64,000 nucleotides of DNA from contig PLSV01000024.1 in NCBI GenBank assembly GCA_003165235.1, positions 26,781-90,780 of the forward strand, written 5' to 3'. A program made the translations under genes and the position numbers. The notes beneath the pieces are model-generated. The model searched no databases. It saw only the letters and a list, made by a program, of their open reading frames with translations, and was not told the origin of the DNA. How positions within the stretch are numbered: position 1 is the stretch's first letter; every line of letters begins with the position of its first letter. The DNA is from Syntrophobacteraceae bacterium (GTDB lineage: Bacteria; Desulfobacterota; Syntrophobacteria; Syntrophobacterales; Syntrophobacteraceae). Shown in pieces: positions 1 to 8,592 of this stretch.

Positions 1-1
1 G

Positions 2-550
2 CGCGACCTTTCCCACTACGAGACTTTCGAGCACTACCACGCGACCTTCTACAAACATGTCGAAGCTCAATCGGTCACGCCCTTCGCGCCCAGGGCACTG
101 GATAGAGGTCTGATGGGAACGATAATGAGCGTCTTTCGGCTCGTGTACGACTCGTTGAACCCCAATCTCGGCGCTCAAACGCTCGATAACTCGGGAAGAC
201 CGGAGGCATCCGCAGTCAGGGTGGTGGTCTCCGATCGTGCTTGGAAGGTGAAGGACAAAGCCGCTCGACAGCGGGTGGACACGATGGTGGCGGATCGCGT
301 CGATCGTTGGGTGAAAGAAGCGGTCAAGCCGGGGCGTAGACTCGGCTACGAGACGGAGCGCGGTCAAGGAGACGTCGCGGCGCTGTTGAAGAAACCGGGA
401 GCGACGGCCTGGGATGAATTCACCGTGCCCTTCTCGATGCGGGAGGTCGAACCCGGCGTTCGTCTGGTCATGGACGTAGCGAAACTGGCCGATCCTCCAC
501 AGTGGCGAGCCAGGGCGAGAGATGCCAAAAGCGACGGAGGTGAGGCATGA
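2..550 (+). CDS. drmA: DrmA, DISARM helicase, C-terminal end (partial)
   Basis: The frame is open from the first bases of the window, so this is the 3' end of a longer gene. It covers about the last 180 residues. The stretch around SVTPFAPRALDRGL is the sort of C-terminal segment seen in the DISARM helicase DrmA. In the family DrmA is a large SNF2/DUF3883-type helicase that works with DrmB on incoming phage DNA. The helicase motifs lie outside the window, so the name depends mostly on the next two genes being drmB and drmC. The stop codon overlaps the drmB start as ATGA, which indicates translational coupling. An internal ATG at 113 is not a credible start because the frame is open and family-like upstream of it. 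Confidence 0.75.
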   Translation, partial: RDLSHYETFEHYHATFYKHVEAQSVTPFAPRALDRGLMGTIMSVFRLVYDSLNPNLGAQTLDNSGRPEASAVRVVVSDRAWKVKDKAARQRVDTMVADRVDRWVKEAVKPGRRLGYETERGQGDVAALLKKPGATAWDEFTVPFSMREVEPGVRLVMDVAKLADPPQWRARARDAKSDGGEA

Positions 551-2400
551 GCACCTATCTCGTAGGGCAAGTCCGGCCGAGTCAGTTGCTCTGGACTTAT
601 GGGCCGGGTGCCCTCATAGATCTTCCGAACCTGTCGGTAGTGACGATGGGGTTGGATCGCTGGGACGTCAATCAATGTCTGCCGGTGGAGGAAGCCAGAC
701 TGCTCGCGGCGGTTCGCCGCGTCCTCGGTCCGCAGGTAGAGCGTCTGCGAGTGCCTCCCTTCGTGCGTGAAGAAGGTGCCAGTCCAATGTCTGCGGAGGG
801 CAAGATCGGTGTACCTGTCCGGCCTTTTCCGAGGTGGTTGCGTTGCGTGAAATGTGGATTGTTGGCGGAATTCGACTCCGGCCTGTTCGACATCAAACCA
901 TCTCCCTATCGTCCCGAACTGACTCATTTCGTGCATTCCAACTGCGAAAAGGGAAAGAACGCTGACGCGGTTCCGGCCAGGTTTATGTTGGCCTGCAGGA
1001 ACGGGCATCTCGACGATTTTCCCTGGCACTGGTTTGTACACGGGGGTCCATCGGAATGTCGAGGGACACTGCGTTTCTTCGAAAGCGGAGCGTCGCTCCA
1101 GACCGAGAATCTCTGGGTGAAATGCGATGGATGTGAAACTCCGGCGCGATCCCTTGTCCACGCCTTCGGCCGGGAAGCCCAGGAGAATCTTCCTGCCTGT
1201 AGGGGGAGGCACCCGCATCTCGACATCTTCGATGCATCGTGCCAAGAACCTCCCCGCGCAGTGCTACTCGGGGCGACGAACAGTTGGTTTCCCGTCTCTC
1301 TTTCTGTATTGGCCATTCCTCTGGAGAGGAACCAATTGAGCCAGCTTGTCCTCGATGGCTGGGAATACTTCGCAGACGTGGAATCGACCGATGAACTGAA
1401 AGTCGTGATCAAGACCCTGGTAAAGAGCGGAAGCCTTCCGGGAATCGAACGATTCGACTCCAAAGACGTGTGGCGGTGTGTCCAGGAACGAAAAGAAGGC
1501 AAGGGCGGTGAATCGGTCATTACGGAGGGCGATCTCAAGATTCCCGAGTGGGAAGTGTTGACGGCGCCGACGCCTCCGACCGATTGGCCGCAGTTCATGA
1601 GTCGCCCTGAGCCTGCCCCGCCTTCGTATTCAGGAAAAATAGCCAGTGTTCTGCTGCTTGAAAGGCTACGGGAAGTGAACGCGCTGATCGGTTACACTCG
1701 TGTGGAGGCCCCCGAGGAGACTGCCGATCCGGACGAACGTCCACCGATGGCGGCGTTGTCGCGTGGACGACCCGACTGGGTTCCCGCTTGTGAGGTGCAT
1801 GGCGAAGGCATTTTCATCCGATTCGACGATGGAGCGGTGCGAAGCTGGGAAACTCTTGCTGCCGTGCAACGACGTAGCGACAGACTCGAAGCCGGGCACA
1901 GAGGATGGCGAAATGCCCGCGGATTGGACCCCAACAAAGGTTACCCAGGCATACGCTACGCCATGATCCACACGTTCGCCCATCTCCTAATCCGCGAGCT
2001 GGCCCTCGAGTGCGGATACAACGCGGCCAGTATCCGGGAGCGTATTTACGCGAGTTCGGACCCGGACTCACCGATGGCCGGCGTCATCATCTACACGGCC
2101 GCTGCAGATTCGGACGGTACGCTCGGCGGGTTAGTGGAACTCGGAAAGTCGGAGAATTTGGGACGGCTGATCGAACAGGCGCTCGAACGCGCGTTCATTT
2201 GTTCGTCGGACCCGCTATGTTCGGAACACAATCCAGGTGTCGATCGTTCCCTGCACGTCGCATCCTGTCATGCTTGTACTTTCGTAGCGGAGACCTCGTG
2301 CGAGCGAGGAAATCGATATTTGGACAGAGCATTGCTCGTGAACACCTTCGAGTGCCGGAATACCGCGTTCTTCGGGAAACGAGGCGACGGCAGTGAATGA
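547..2400 (+). CDS. drmB: DrmB, DUF1998-domain DISARM protein
   Basis: This 617-residue protein has the DUF1998 layout of DrmB. A Cys-rich centre contains CVKCG (about residue 100) and CDGC (about residue 195), probably metal-binding. The C-terminal domain has HTFAHLLIRELALECGY and then a Cys cluster, CSSDPLC and ASCHACTFVAETSCERGN. In DISARM, DrmB forms a complex with the DrmA helicase, and its DUF1998 region is the family hallmark. The length fits. It overlaps drmA by four bases and drmC by eight, so the three form one operon. No DISARM methylase (drmMI or drmMII) lies inside the window. One may be upstream of the left edge. Confidence 0.88.
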   Translation: MSTYLVGQVRPSQLLWTYGPGALIDLPNLSVVTMGLDRWDVNQCLPVEEARLLAAVRRVLGPQVERLRVPPFVREEGASPMSAEGKIGVPVRPFPRWLRCVKCGLLAEFDSGLFDIKPSPYRPELTHFVHSNCEKGKNADAVPARFMLACRNGHLDDFPWHWFVHGGPSECRGTLRFFESGASLQTENLWVKCDGCETPARSLVHAFGREAQENLPACRGRHPHLDIFDASCQEPPRAVLLGATNSWFPVSLSVLAIPLERNQLSQLVLDGWEYFADVESTDELKVVIKTLVKSGSLPGIERFDSKDVWRCVQERKEGKGGESVITEGDLKIPEWEVLTAPTPPTDWPQFMSRPEPAPPSYSGKIASVLLLERLREVNALIGYTRVEAPEETADPDERPPMAALSRGRPDWVPACEVHGEGIFIRFDDGAVRSWETLAAVQRRSDRLEAGHRGWRNARGLDPNKGYPGIRYAMIHTFAHLLIRELALECGYNAASIRERIYASSDPDSPMAGVIIYTAAADSDGTLGGLVELGKSENLGRLIEQALERAFICSSDPLCSEHNPGVDRSLHVASCHACTFVAETSCERGNRYLDRALLVNTFECRNTAFFGKRGDGSE

Positions 2401-3169
2401 ATTATGGCAAGTCATCGCCGAACTCGGATTGGAATTGCATCCAGATCGAATCGCGGCCATCGCTTCGAAAATCGAATCGCTGGGGTCGTTGGAACAGTTC
2501 GCGTTGGTGAAGCCCGTCTTCGGTCCCAATGCCGACAAATACATGATTGGCCGTCTGGATTCGGCATGGCGCAACGCCGAGCAGGTCCGCCCCGGCGAAT
2601 TGGCCGCCGCCCTGCGAGGGGCCTCCGCCACTGCGGTGCTGCACGAACGCCGTGGTTCCGTGGAAATGGTCTGGACCGGTCCCTCGACGGGGATGGTGCC
2701 CGTTCGACATACGGAACAGGTTCTCTGCGAGGTTATAGAGTCGGCTCGGAATCGATTGTTCATCGTGAGCTTCGTCGCATACGAGGTTGCTTCGATAACC
2801 AAGGCCCTGCAGGATGCGGTCGGTCGCCAGGTTCAAGTCGATGTTCTGCTAGAGTCTTCTACCGAGCACGGAGGAAAGGTCACGGTCGATTCGGTCCGGA
2901 CGATGAAAGCGGTGATTCCGTCCGCGAGGGTTTACGTATGGTATGTCGGAACCGGAAAAAAGGGCGTGGCTCCCGTGACTGGATCTGTGCACGCGAAATG
3001 CGCCGTCTCCGACGGCAAGTTGGCGTTCATCACCAGCGCCAACCTTAGCACGGCGGCGATGGAGCGGAACATGGAACTGGGAGTTCTCGTAAGAGGCGGG
3101 CATCTGCCGGCCGAACTCCACAGGCATCTCGAGGCCCTTGTGGCGACAGAAACGGTGGAACGAGTTTGA
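2393..3169 (+). CDS. drmC: DrmC, phospholipase D-family DISARM protein
   Basis: The 258-residue product carries one PLD-type HxK motif in the C-terminal third (VHAKCAVSDGKLAFITSANL), followed by the conserved N/E-rich end RNMELGVLV. DISARM DrmC proteins are single-motif PLD nuclease-like proteins of about this size, encoded just after drmB. The start is GTG at 2393, inside the last codons of drmB, because the ATG at 2397 is out of frame. The stop at 3169 directly abuts the next start. DrmC is often dispensable in tested DISARM systems (family knowledge). Here the HxK residues are present and the frame is intact. Confidence 0.85.
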   Translation: MNELWQVIAELGLELHPDRIAAIASKIESLGSLEQFALVKPVFGPNADKYMIGRLDSAWRNAEQVRPGELAAALRGASATAVLHERRGSVEMVWTGPSTGMVPVRHTEQVLCEVIESARNRLFIVSFVAYEVASITKALQDAVGRQVQVDVLLESSTEHGGKVTVDSVRTMKAVIPSARVYVWYVGTGKKGVAPVTGSVHAKCAVSDGKLAFITSANLSTAAMERNMELGVLVRGGHLPAELHRHLEALVATETVERV

Positions 3170-3697
3170 ATGGATACGGTCGACAGTAAAACGAGATCAC
3201 GGATCATGGCCAGCGTGGGCCAACGCAACACTGGTCCCGAGGTGTGTCTTCGCCGAGTTTTACATCGCCTTGGTCTTAGGTACCGACTTCACGACAGGAG
3301 CCTTCCAGGTTCTCCCGATTTGGTCTTTCCTCGTTTTCATGCCGTCATCTTCGTTCATGGATGTTTTTGGCATGTTCATGAGGGGTGCAAATTCGCCACC
3401 GAGCCATCCTCCAGGGAGGATTTCTGACGCGAAAAATTCGAGACGAACCAGAAGCGCGATAGGAGGAACTACAAAACTCTCGAAGAGATCGGATGGAGGG
3501 TCCTACTCGTGTGGGCATGCGCTATTAAGGAGCGGAGGGGCTCTGAATTGGATGAACTGGGAGCCGAGGTTAAGAACTGGCTGACATCGGGAGGGCGGTT
3601 CGGAGAAATCGGCGATCCGGCAGTCCCATTGGTTCAAAGCCCAACGATGAACAGAGATGCCGGAGACCGACGTCATCCCAGAGGAAGCAAGAGATGA
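3170..3697 (+). pseudogene. vsr: Vsr-type very short patch repair endonuclease with an in-frame TGA
   Basis: The first 85 codons encode a typical Vsr N-terminus: KTRSRIMASVGQRNTGPE, then PGSPDLVFP with the catalytic Asp, then VHGCFWHVH with the His residues. A TGA at 3425-3427 interrupts the frame. The same frame then continues as REKFETNQKRDRRN and GWRVLLVWACAIK, which is the Vsr C-terminal half, and ends with TGA at 3695-3697. Family members have Trp at the interrupted position (EFW before REK), so the change looks like a TGG to TGA nonsense mutation. Vsr repairs T:G mismatches arising at C5-methylated sites and usually accompanies a cytosine methylase. It abuts drmC, and its last stop overlaps the next ATG. 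Either it is inactive or the stop is read through; the sequence favours inactivation. Confidence 0.85.
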
Positions 3698-5664
3698 TAA
3701 ATAGCGAACACCCGTTTCGGATGACGATTGACCTCAACGTGCTCGACCATTTGGCCGACGGTCTTTATAGCAGCGTGGCTGCGGTAATTACGGAAACGGT
3801 AGCGAATGCATGGGACGCTGATGCTACCGAAGTTAAGATCGGTCTGGATATCGCTGGAGACCGAATCGAGATCGTGGACGATGGGTTAGGAATGGACCCG
3901 AATGCCGTCAATGATCGCTATCTTCGGGTCGGCTATCGACGTCGAAAAGAGGGCGATACCACTCCAAGCGGGCGCCCGGTTATGGGCCGTAAGGGAATCG
4001 GCAAGCTCTCGCTCTTCTCAATCGCGGACTTGATCGAGATACAAACGCAGGCCAATGGCCCCGACGTTGCCGGTCTGAAGATCATATCTACCGATCTGAG
4101 AATTGCCATGCAGAACGGTCTTAACGAGTACAATCCCGAACCTGTTCTTGTCCCGCATGGCGCATTCCCGAGCGACCATGGCACCCGTATCATTGCATCC
4201 TCCTTGAAGCGTAATCGTCTCCGCGAGATGGCCCCGGAGTCGCTCCGGCGCCGCATGGCCCGACGCTTTTCAGTCATCGGGAGTGAGGGTTTTCGTGTCT
4301 TCGTGAATGGGGTGGAGGTGACTGCCACTGATCGGGAGGACTTGAAGTTCGTCGAGTATTTGTGGACATTTGATGATACGGCGGTGGCCACTACATCATG
4401 CGTGAACCTCAAAAAAATCGAACGTCTCGCCGATCGGTCTGACGGATGGAATCCTGCATGGCAAGTTCGAGGCTGGATCGGAACTGTGGATCGTCCCAAA
4501 CGTCTGTCGACTCCCGAAGGAAACCTGAATTCGATCATTGTCCTTGCGCGAGGTCGATTGGTGGATGAGGACGTTTTGGCACGTATCGTCGGTGCAGAAG
4601 TCTACACAAAGTATTTGACCGGACAGGTGGAGGCGGATTTTCTCGATGCTACCGATTCTGCGGACATCGTGACCAGCAATCGACAGCGTGTGATTGAAGA
4701 CGATGCTCGGGTCGGCGCGTTGACCGTTTTTCTTCAGAAAGCTCTCCGCAGGATCGCCGAAACCTGGAGCGAGCTCAGGGCAACGGATAAAACCAGCGAA
4801 TTGCGAGAACGATTTCCACGGATCGGAGAATGGCTCGATGATTTACAACAGGGCTGGAAGACGAAGGCGGAGAAACTCCTCGAACGTATTGCTACCATGG
4901 AAGTCGGAAAAGACGATGCGGACCAAGAGGAAAGCCAGCGAACGCTTCTTCGTCACGCGATCTTCGGATTTGAGCGGCTTCGGCTACGTGGAGATGCCGA
5001 GGAGTTGGAGCGTGCCTTGTCCGAAGGGGTAGAGGCGCTTCTGCGGCTCCTCGCCGACAGAGATTCATTGGAAGCATCGTTTTATCGAGATATCGTGCGC
5101 AACCGTTTGGATGTTATCAAAGAACTCCAGCGACTGGCGGACGCCAATCGCCGAGAGCGTGTCCTGCAGAAATATCTCTTCGACCACCTATGGCTTCTTG
5201 ATCCTGCGTGGGAACGTGCCACCGGGAGCGAGGAGATGGAGCGGAGATTACGCTTACAGGAAGAATTCGGCAACGATGACGAGACGAAGGAGAAATATGG
5301 TCGGGTCGACATCCGGTACAGCACCGTCGCCGGTAAGCATGTGATCGTGGAACTGAAGAGGGCTTCGGTTCGCACTGGTATTTATGAACTCGCGGAACAA
5401 GGAGCCAAATACGTCGACGCAATGAAGGATGTCTTGCCCCCGGAGGAAAGAGATCGGGCACAAATCGAGGTCGTGTTCGTCGTTGGTGCCAATCCGCCTG
5501 AATCTTCCGACCGAATCGAGAATGCGATGAATAGCGTATCGCCGGGATCGAGAATCGTGACCTACGAGCTTTTGACCGGTCGAGCCCGCGCGGCGTACGC
5601 ATCGTATTTGGAAAGCGCCAAGACGGCAGACCGAATCGATCGATTGTTTGTAGATGAAGAGTGA
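3694..5664 (+). CDS. GHKL (MutL/HSP90-like) ATPase fused to a C-terminal PD-(D/E)XK nuclease domain
   Basis: This 656-residue protein starts with a GHKL ATP-binding fold: an N-box (TETVANAWDADA, about residues 31-42), a DDGLGM box (about 67-72) and a GRKGIGKLS box (about 100). A long helical middle follows. Near the C-terminus GRVDIRY and HVIVELKR give D539, E553 and K555, a PD-(D/E)XK arrangement like that of DUF4263/Shedu-type nuclease domains. The ATG overlaps the vsr stop. GHKL ATPases beside vsr are common in restriction and DISARM-like islands. An ATP-gated nuclease acting with the Vsr or HNH neighbours is my inference. The product is intact, unlike the vsr just upstream. Confidence 0.75.
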   Translation: MINSEHPFRMTIDLNVLDHLADGLYSSVAAVITETVANAWDADATEVKIGLDIAGDRIEIVDDGLGMDPNAVNDRYLRVGYRRRKEGDTTPSGRPVMGRKGIGKLSLFSIADLIEIQTQANGPDVAGLKIISTDLRIAMQNGLNEYNPEPVLVPHGAFPSDHGTRIIASSLKRNRLREMAPESLRRRMARRFSVIGSEGFRVFVNGVEVTATDREDLKFVEYLWTFDDTAVATTSCVNLKKIERLADRSDGWNPAWQVRGWIGTVDRPKRLSTPEGNLNSIIVLARGRLVDEDVLARIVGAEVYTKYLTGQVEADFLDATDSADIVTSNRQRVIEDDARVGALTVFLQKALRRIAETWSELRATDKTSELRERFPRIGEWLDDLQQGWKTKAEKLLERIATMEVGKDDADQEESQRTLLRHAIFGFERLRLRGDAEELERALSEGVEALLRLLADRDSLEASFYRDIVRNRLDVIKELQRLADANRRERVLQKYLFDHLWLLDPAWERATGSEEMERRLRLQEEFGNDDETKEKYGRVDIRYSTVAGKHVIVELKRASVRTGIYELAEQGAKYVDAMKDVLPPEERDRAQIEVVFVVGANPPESSDRIENAMNSVSPGSRIVTYELLTGRARAAYASYLESAKTADRIDRLFVDEE

Positions 5665-5713
5665 TCCCTCTGATTGACGAACTACTTGCCGATAGATGAT
5701 GATCGGAGTTTCG

Positions 5714-6424
5714 ATGGACCCTCGACATTTATTCATGGACGAACGGCTAACCGGCATGTGTGTCTATTGCGGTGCTAAACCAGAGACGCGCGATCACGTC
5801 CCATCGAAGGTCTTGCTGGATAAGCCTTATCCAGAGGATTTGCCCGTTGTGGGTGCTTGTAAAGAATGCAATGAGAATTTTTCGTTGGATGAACAGTATG
5901 TGGCCTGTTTCCTTGAGTGCGTCAGATGTGGAACCGTCGAGCCCTCCGGCCTTCAGCGTCCCAAAATCAAGCGCATTCTCACCGAAAACCCTAAGTTGAA
6001 GGATCGGATTGGGGCATGCCAGAGAAAGGACGATGCTGGAAATTTGCTCTGGTACCCAGAGATTGATCGATTGCGGAAAATAGTTCTGAAACTCGCGCGG
6101 GGCCATCTGGCATATGGAATCTATCCAGAATTTAAAGATCCCGTTGAAGTGGCTTTTGCCCCCCTGTCTAACTTGTCCGACGAAGAGAGGGTGGCATTCG
6201 AGGATGTACCCTTCCGGAAGGTTGATGTGGTGCCTGAGATCGGCAGTCGGGGGTTTCTTCATGTATTTGTGGTGGAAAGCAGCGGAGAAAAGTCCGTCGC
6301 ATATGTAGATCATTGGATTGTAGTGCAGCCTGGTCAGTATCGGTACGTCGTAATTGTAAAAGGTGGGATACTTGTCAAGCTGGTGTTAGGCGAGTATCTC
6401 GCCTGCACGGTTTCTTGGGAATGA
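5714..6424 (+). CDS. HNH endonuclease-like protein
   Basis: The 236-residue product opens with a zinc-ribbon HNH module: CVYCG, then RDHVPSK with the HNH His, then CKECN and NFSLDEQY. HNH nucleases use this beta-beta-alpha metal fold to cut DNA. The remaining 170 or so residues match no domain I recognise. The start at 5714 is chosen over ATGs at 5696 and 5699 because GGAG lies about seven bases upstream. It is 49 bases downstream of the GHKL ATPase gene on the same strand, so it may be the last gene of the DISARM/vsr operon. The role is unknown; a defence nuclease is the simplest reading. Confidence 0.6.
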   Translation: MDPRHLFMDERLTGMCVYCGAKPETRDHVPSKVLLDKPYPEDLPVVGACKECNENFSLDEQYVACFLECVRCGTVEPSGLQRPKIKRILTENPKLKDRIGACQRKDDAGNLLWYPEIDRLRKIVLKLARGHLAYGIYPEFKDPVEVAFAPLSNLSDEERVAFEDVPFRKVDVVPEIGSRGFLHVFVVESSGEKSVAYVDHWIVVQPGQYRYVVIVKGGILVKLVLGEYLACTVSWE

Positions 6425-6550
6425 TGTTTCATTCGAGGATCGTTGCCTCTTCATTTTTGGGGCAATCCCAATGTTCATGCTACTGTCTGGCGAACATGCC
6501 CAAGAACAGCTCCGAACGTAGCATTAGGCATATTGAGGATTTCAGGCGTG

Positions 6551-7336
6551 CTATAACTCCTGCTGTTCGGTTCCATTATCCGGCCCTTGAATTGTTCGCC
6601 CCAAGTATTCCATGAATTGCTCGTTGATCTGGCATCCAATAGTCTGAGTCCTCAGGATCTGCCAACCCTCAGTCTCGTTGAGTGATCCTATTGCATCGGC
6701 CCAAGCTGCCGGAAAACCAAGTTCTAAAACGGCATCTTCAAAAGTCTTTCCCATCCGTATGAAGTTTTCTTGTGTAAAATACCATTGCTCATCCAACGAA
6801 TACTTAAATTCAACCATGGCGTCGAAAACCACCTCAAGCAGCAAGGCGAAGTATTGCGTGCATGCAGTTACAACATCTACATCTGGAACAGATGGAAGAT
6901 CTTGAATTGGTAGAAAGTAATGGTAAACAATTCGTTTATCGCCATGGCTTGTAGTTGACTCGCCAACTCTAACGATAGTGTCGCCTATCTTTGTAGACAC
7001 ATTGCGGTATTCCACGAAGAAACGTGCCAACCGATTCCGCCTTAGTAGTTCTTGACGCCCAGCATACCATTCCCCGAAGCCCTCCACTGCGCCGATCACT
7101 GCTTGCATGGCCAAGGTGATGGTTCGCGCTGATGAAGCAAATGCGTCCGTAAAGCATTGCGCCGCGAAGAAATTATAGCCTACATCGTTTAGCTGACGGA
7201 GGAAAAAATATGTCTGTTGGACTTTATATTCTGCTATGCTTATAGATCTGTGCATTTTCTGTGAAACCCAACTAATGAAATGATTAAAACTGAGTGCTGC
7301 CAGATCCAGTAGCCAGTCAGGTTGATGTGCTCCCAA
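6551..7336 (-). CDS. Unknown helical protein, third gene of the Argonaute operon
   Basis: I do not recognise this 261-residue protein with confidence. It looks mostly alpha-helical, without a signal peptide or a clear membrane span. Residues about 60-115 (SSARTITLAMQAVIGAV, then GFGEWY, then LARFFVEYRN) recall helical HEPN-like or abortive-infection families, which often have an F-x3-RN-x3-4-H active site. Here the RN is followed by VSTKIG and no His, so RNase activity is doubtful. It begins 20 bases after the nuclease stop on the same strand, so it is probably co-transcribed with the pAgo and nuclease genes. Possible roles are an accessory, a regulator or a second effector of the Argonaute system. 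Function is unassigned. Confidence 0.6.
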   Translation of the reverse strand: MGAHQPDWLLDLAALSFNHFISWVSQKMHRSISIAEYKVQQTYFFLRQLNDVGYNFFAAQCFTDAFASSARTITLAMQAVIGAVEGFGEWYAGRQELLRRNRLARFFVEYRNVSTKIGDTIVRVGESTTSHGDKRIVYHYFLPIQDLPSVPDVDVVTACTQYFALLLEVVFDAMVEFKYSLDEQWYFTQENFIRMGKTFEDAVLELGFPAAWADAIGSLNETEGWQILRTQTIGCQINEQFMEYLGRTIQGPDNGTEQQEL

Positions 7337-7356
7337 CCCAACGCTGATAGGTCTCG

Positions 7357-8592
7357 TTAGCTGGATGAATCGGACATCTTGCCTGGACGCGAAACAACAA
7401 CCGCTCCCAAGACTCCACGAATCTGGCGCAGTCCTACTTGGAGGAGGGCGTGCTCCTCTACCCTCCGGGACGCGTCCCAGACAAACGCAATTACGCCCGA
7501 ATAGTCCGTCCCCTTCGTGAGGTAGAGGCTCGCGTCTGAGCCCACCTCGTCTATTATCTTTTGAACCTTGTCTGTCTGACGCAGGAACTTCACTTCAATG
7601 ATGAGCTTCATAGAAGGGATGAAAAGGTCGGTTCGTGGCTGCTTCTGGCCAAGAGACGGGAAGTACTCCTCATCTTTGAGGTCAGGAAAAATGGGAGCCA
7701 GAAGAAAGTAAAGGAGGTCCTGAACATGATATTCGTGGTCAATGTGCCACTTCCGGGCTATTCCCCCCTTGGTTCGTGCCTTTGGGTCCCACGTCCAGCG
7801 GCGAAGGCCTGCGGAAACGCGATCTAGAATCCGAAGGACGTCCGGGATGGTGATGCGGCCGGGGACGATCACCGGAGCGGAGCGGCGAGTCCATGAGAAC
7901 GCCGCGAGCCGTAAGGCCGCCCGAACGACCGACAGGTCCTCCGTTACTTGCTGCTTGAGCAGGTCAAGGGTCAAGCGCTCGTCGGCCTCAGTCTCCTCAC
8001 TGACGGCTTCACCGGGGGCGACCGAACGGGACCGGAGAGCCGTTCTAACATCCGCGACGCTGCTACTTTGGGGAAGTGGAAGCTCAGTGCACCCAAGAGC
8101 ATGAAGAGCTGCGGAAAAAAGGCATCGCTGCCAAGCCTCGATTGCCGGAAGCCTCGCGGCCCGAGGAACGAAACCAAGCATCCACTGGGAGGTGATGGCC
8201 ACTTCGTCGCCCTGGAGGAAGCGAGCGCCAAGGGCAAGGCCAAGAACTGCTACGGCGTCCGTGAAAAACGGCGCTGGTTCGCCTGCGATGTCTGGGCTTC
8301 GTCCACATAGCCATTTGAGGCCGTTCCGGAGGCCTTGCGCTTGGACCTCATCGAGGGCGAACGCATGTGCCGCATACCCGATAGTAGCGAGATCGTGATA
8401 CGACCGAGTAGTAGTCGAGAAATTGGCCGCCGCCGTTGTGGCGAGCGCTGCAAGGTCGTCGCAAGGGGTATCCTCGTGAAGTACCCACGCGAGGAAGGCA
8501 CGGTCCGACGGGCTTACTTCGGGTGCGCTCATAACGCGGCGCCGGAGAGCGTCGGCGGCGTCCTGCAAAAGAACTTCGGTAACGGTGCTCAT
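7357..8592 (-). CDS. PD-(D/E)XK nuclease associated with a long pAgo (bAgaN-like)
   Basis: This 411-residue protein has a helical N-terminal part of about 290 residues. A C-terminal nuclease domain follows, in which KQPRTDLFIPS supplies D322 and IIEVKF supplies E333 and K335, the PD-(D/E)XK core. The start at 8592 is used because its ATG overlaps the pAgo stop (ATGA), giving tight coupling. The longer frame upstream, to 8736, is antisense-free pAgo coding sequence read out of frame. Catalytically inactive long-B pAgos are known to pair with such nucleases (the BPAN type), where the guide-bound pAgo activates DNA degradation and abortive infection. Assignment to that type rests on gene pairing and motifs and has not been tested by alignment. 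Confidence 0.78.
   Translation of the reverse strand: MSTVTEVLLQDAADALRRRVMSAPEVSPSDRAFLAWVLHEDTPCDDLAALATTAAANFSTTTRSYHDLATIGYAAHAFALDEVQAQGLRNGLKWLCGRSPDIAGEPAPFFTDAVAVLGLALGARFLQGDEVAITSQWMLGFVPRAARLPAIEAWQRCLFSAALHALGCTELPLPQSSSVADVRTALRSRSVAPGEAVSEETEADERLTLDLLKQQVTEDLSVVRAALRLAAFSWTRRSAPVIVPGRITIPDVLRILDRVSAGLRRWTWDPKARTKGGIARKWHIDHEYHVQDLLYFLLAPIFPDLKDEEYFPSLGQKQPRTDLFIPSMKLIIEVKFLRQTDKVQKIIDEVGSDASLYLTKGTDYSGVIAFVWDASRRVEEHALLQVGLRQIRGVLGAVVVSRPGKMSDSSS

Noticed and set aside
364..1245. 293-residue minus-strand ORF opposite drmB
   Set aside because: It lies wholly antisense to drmA/drmB, which have clear family motifs, and has no ribosome site or domain.
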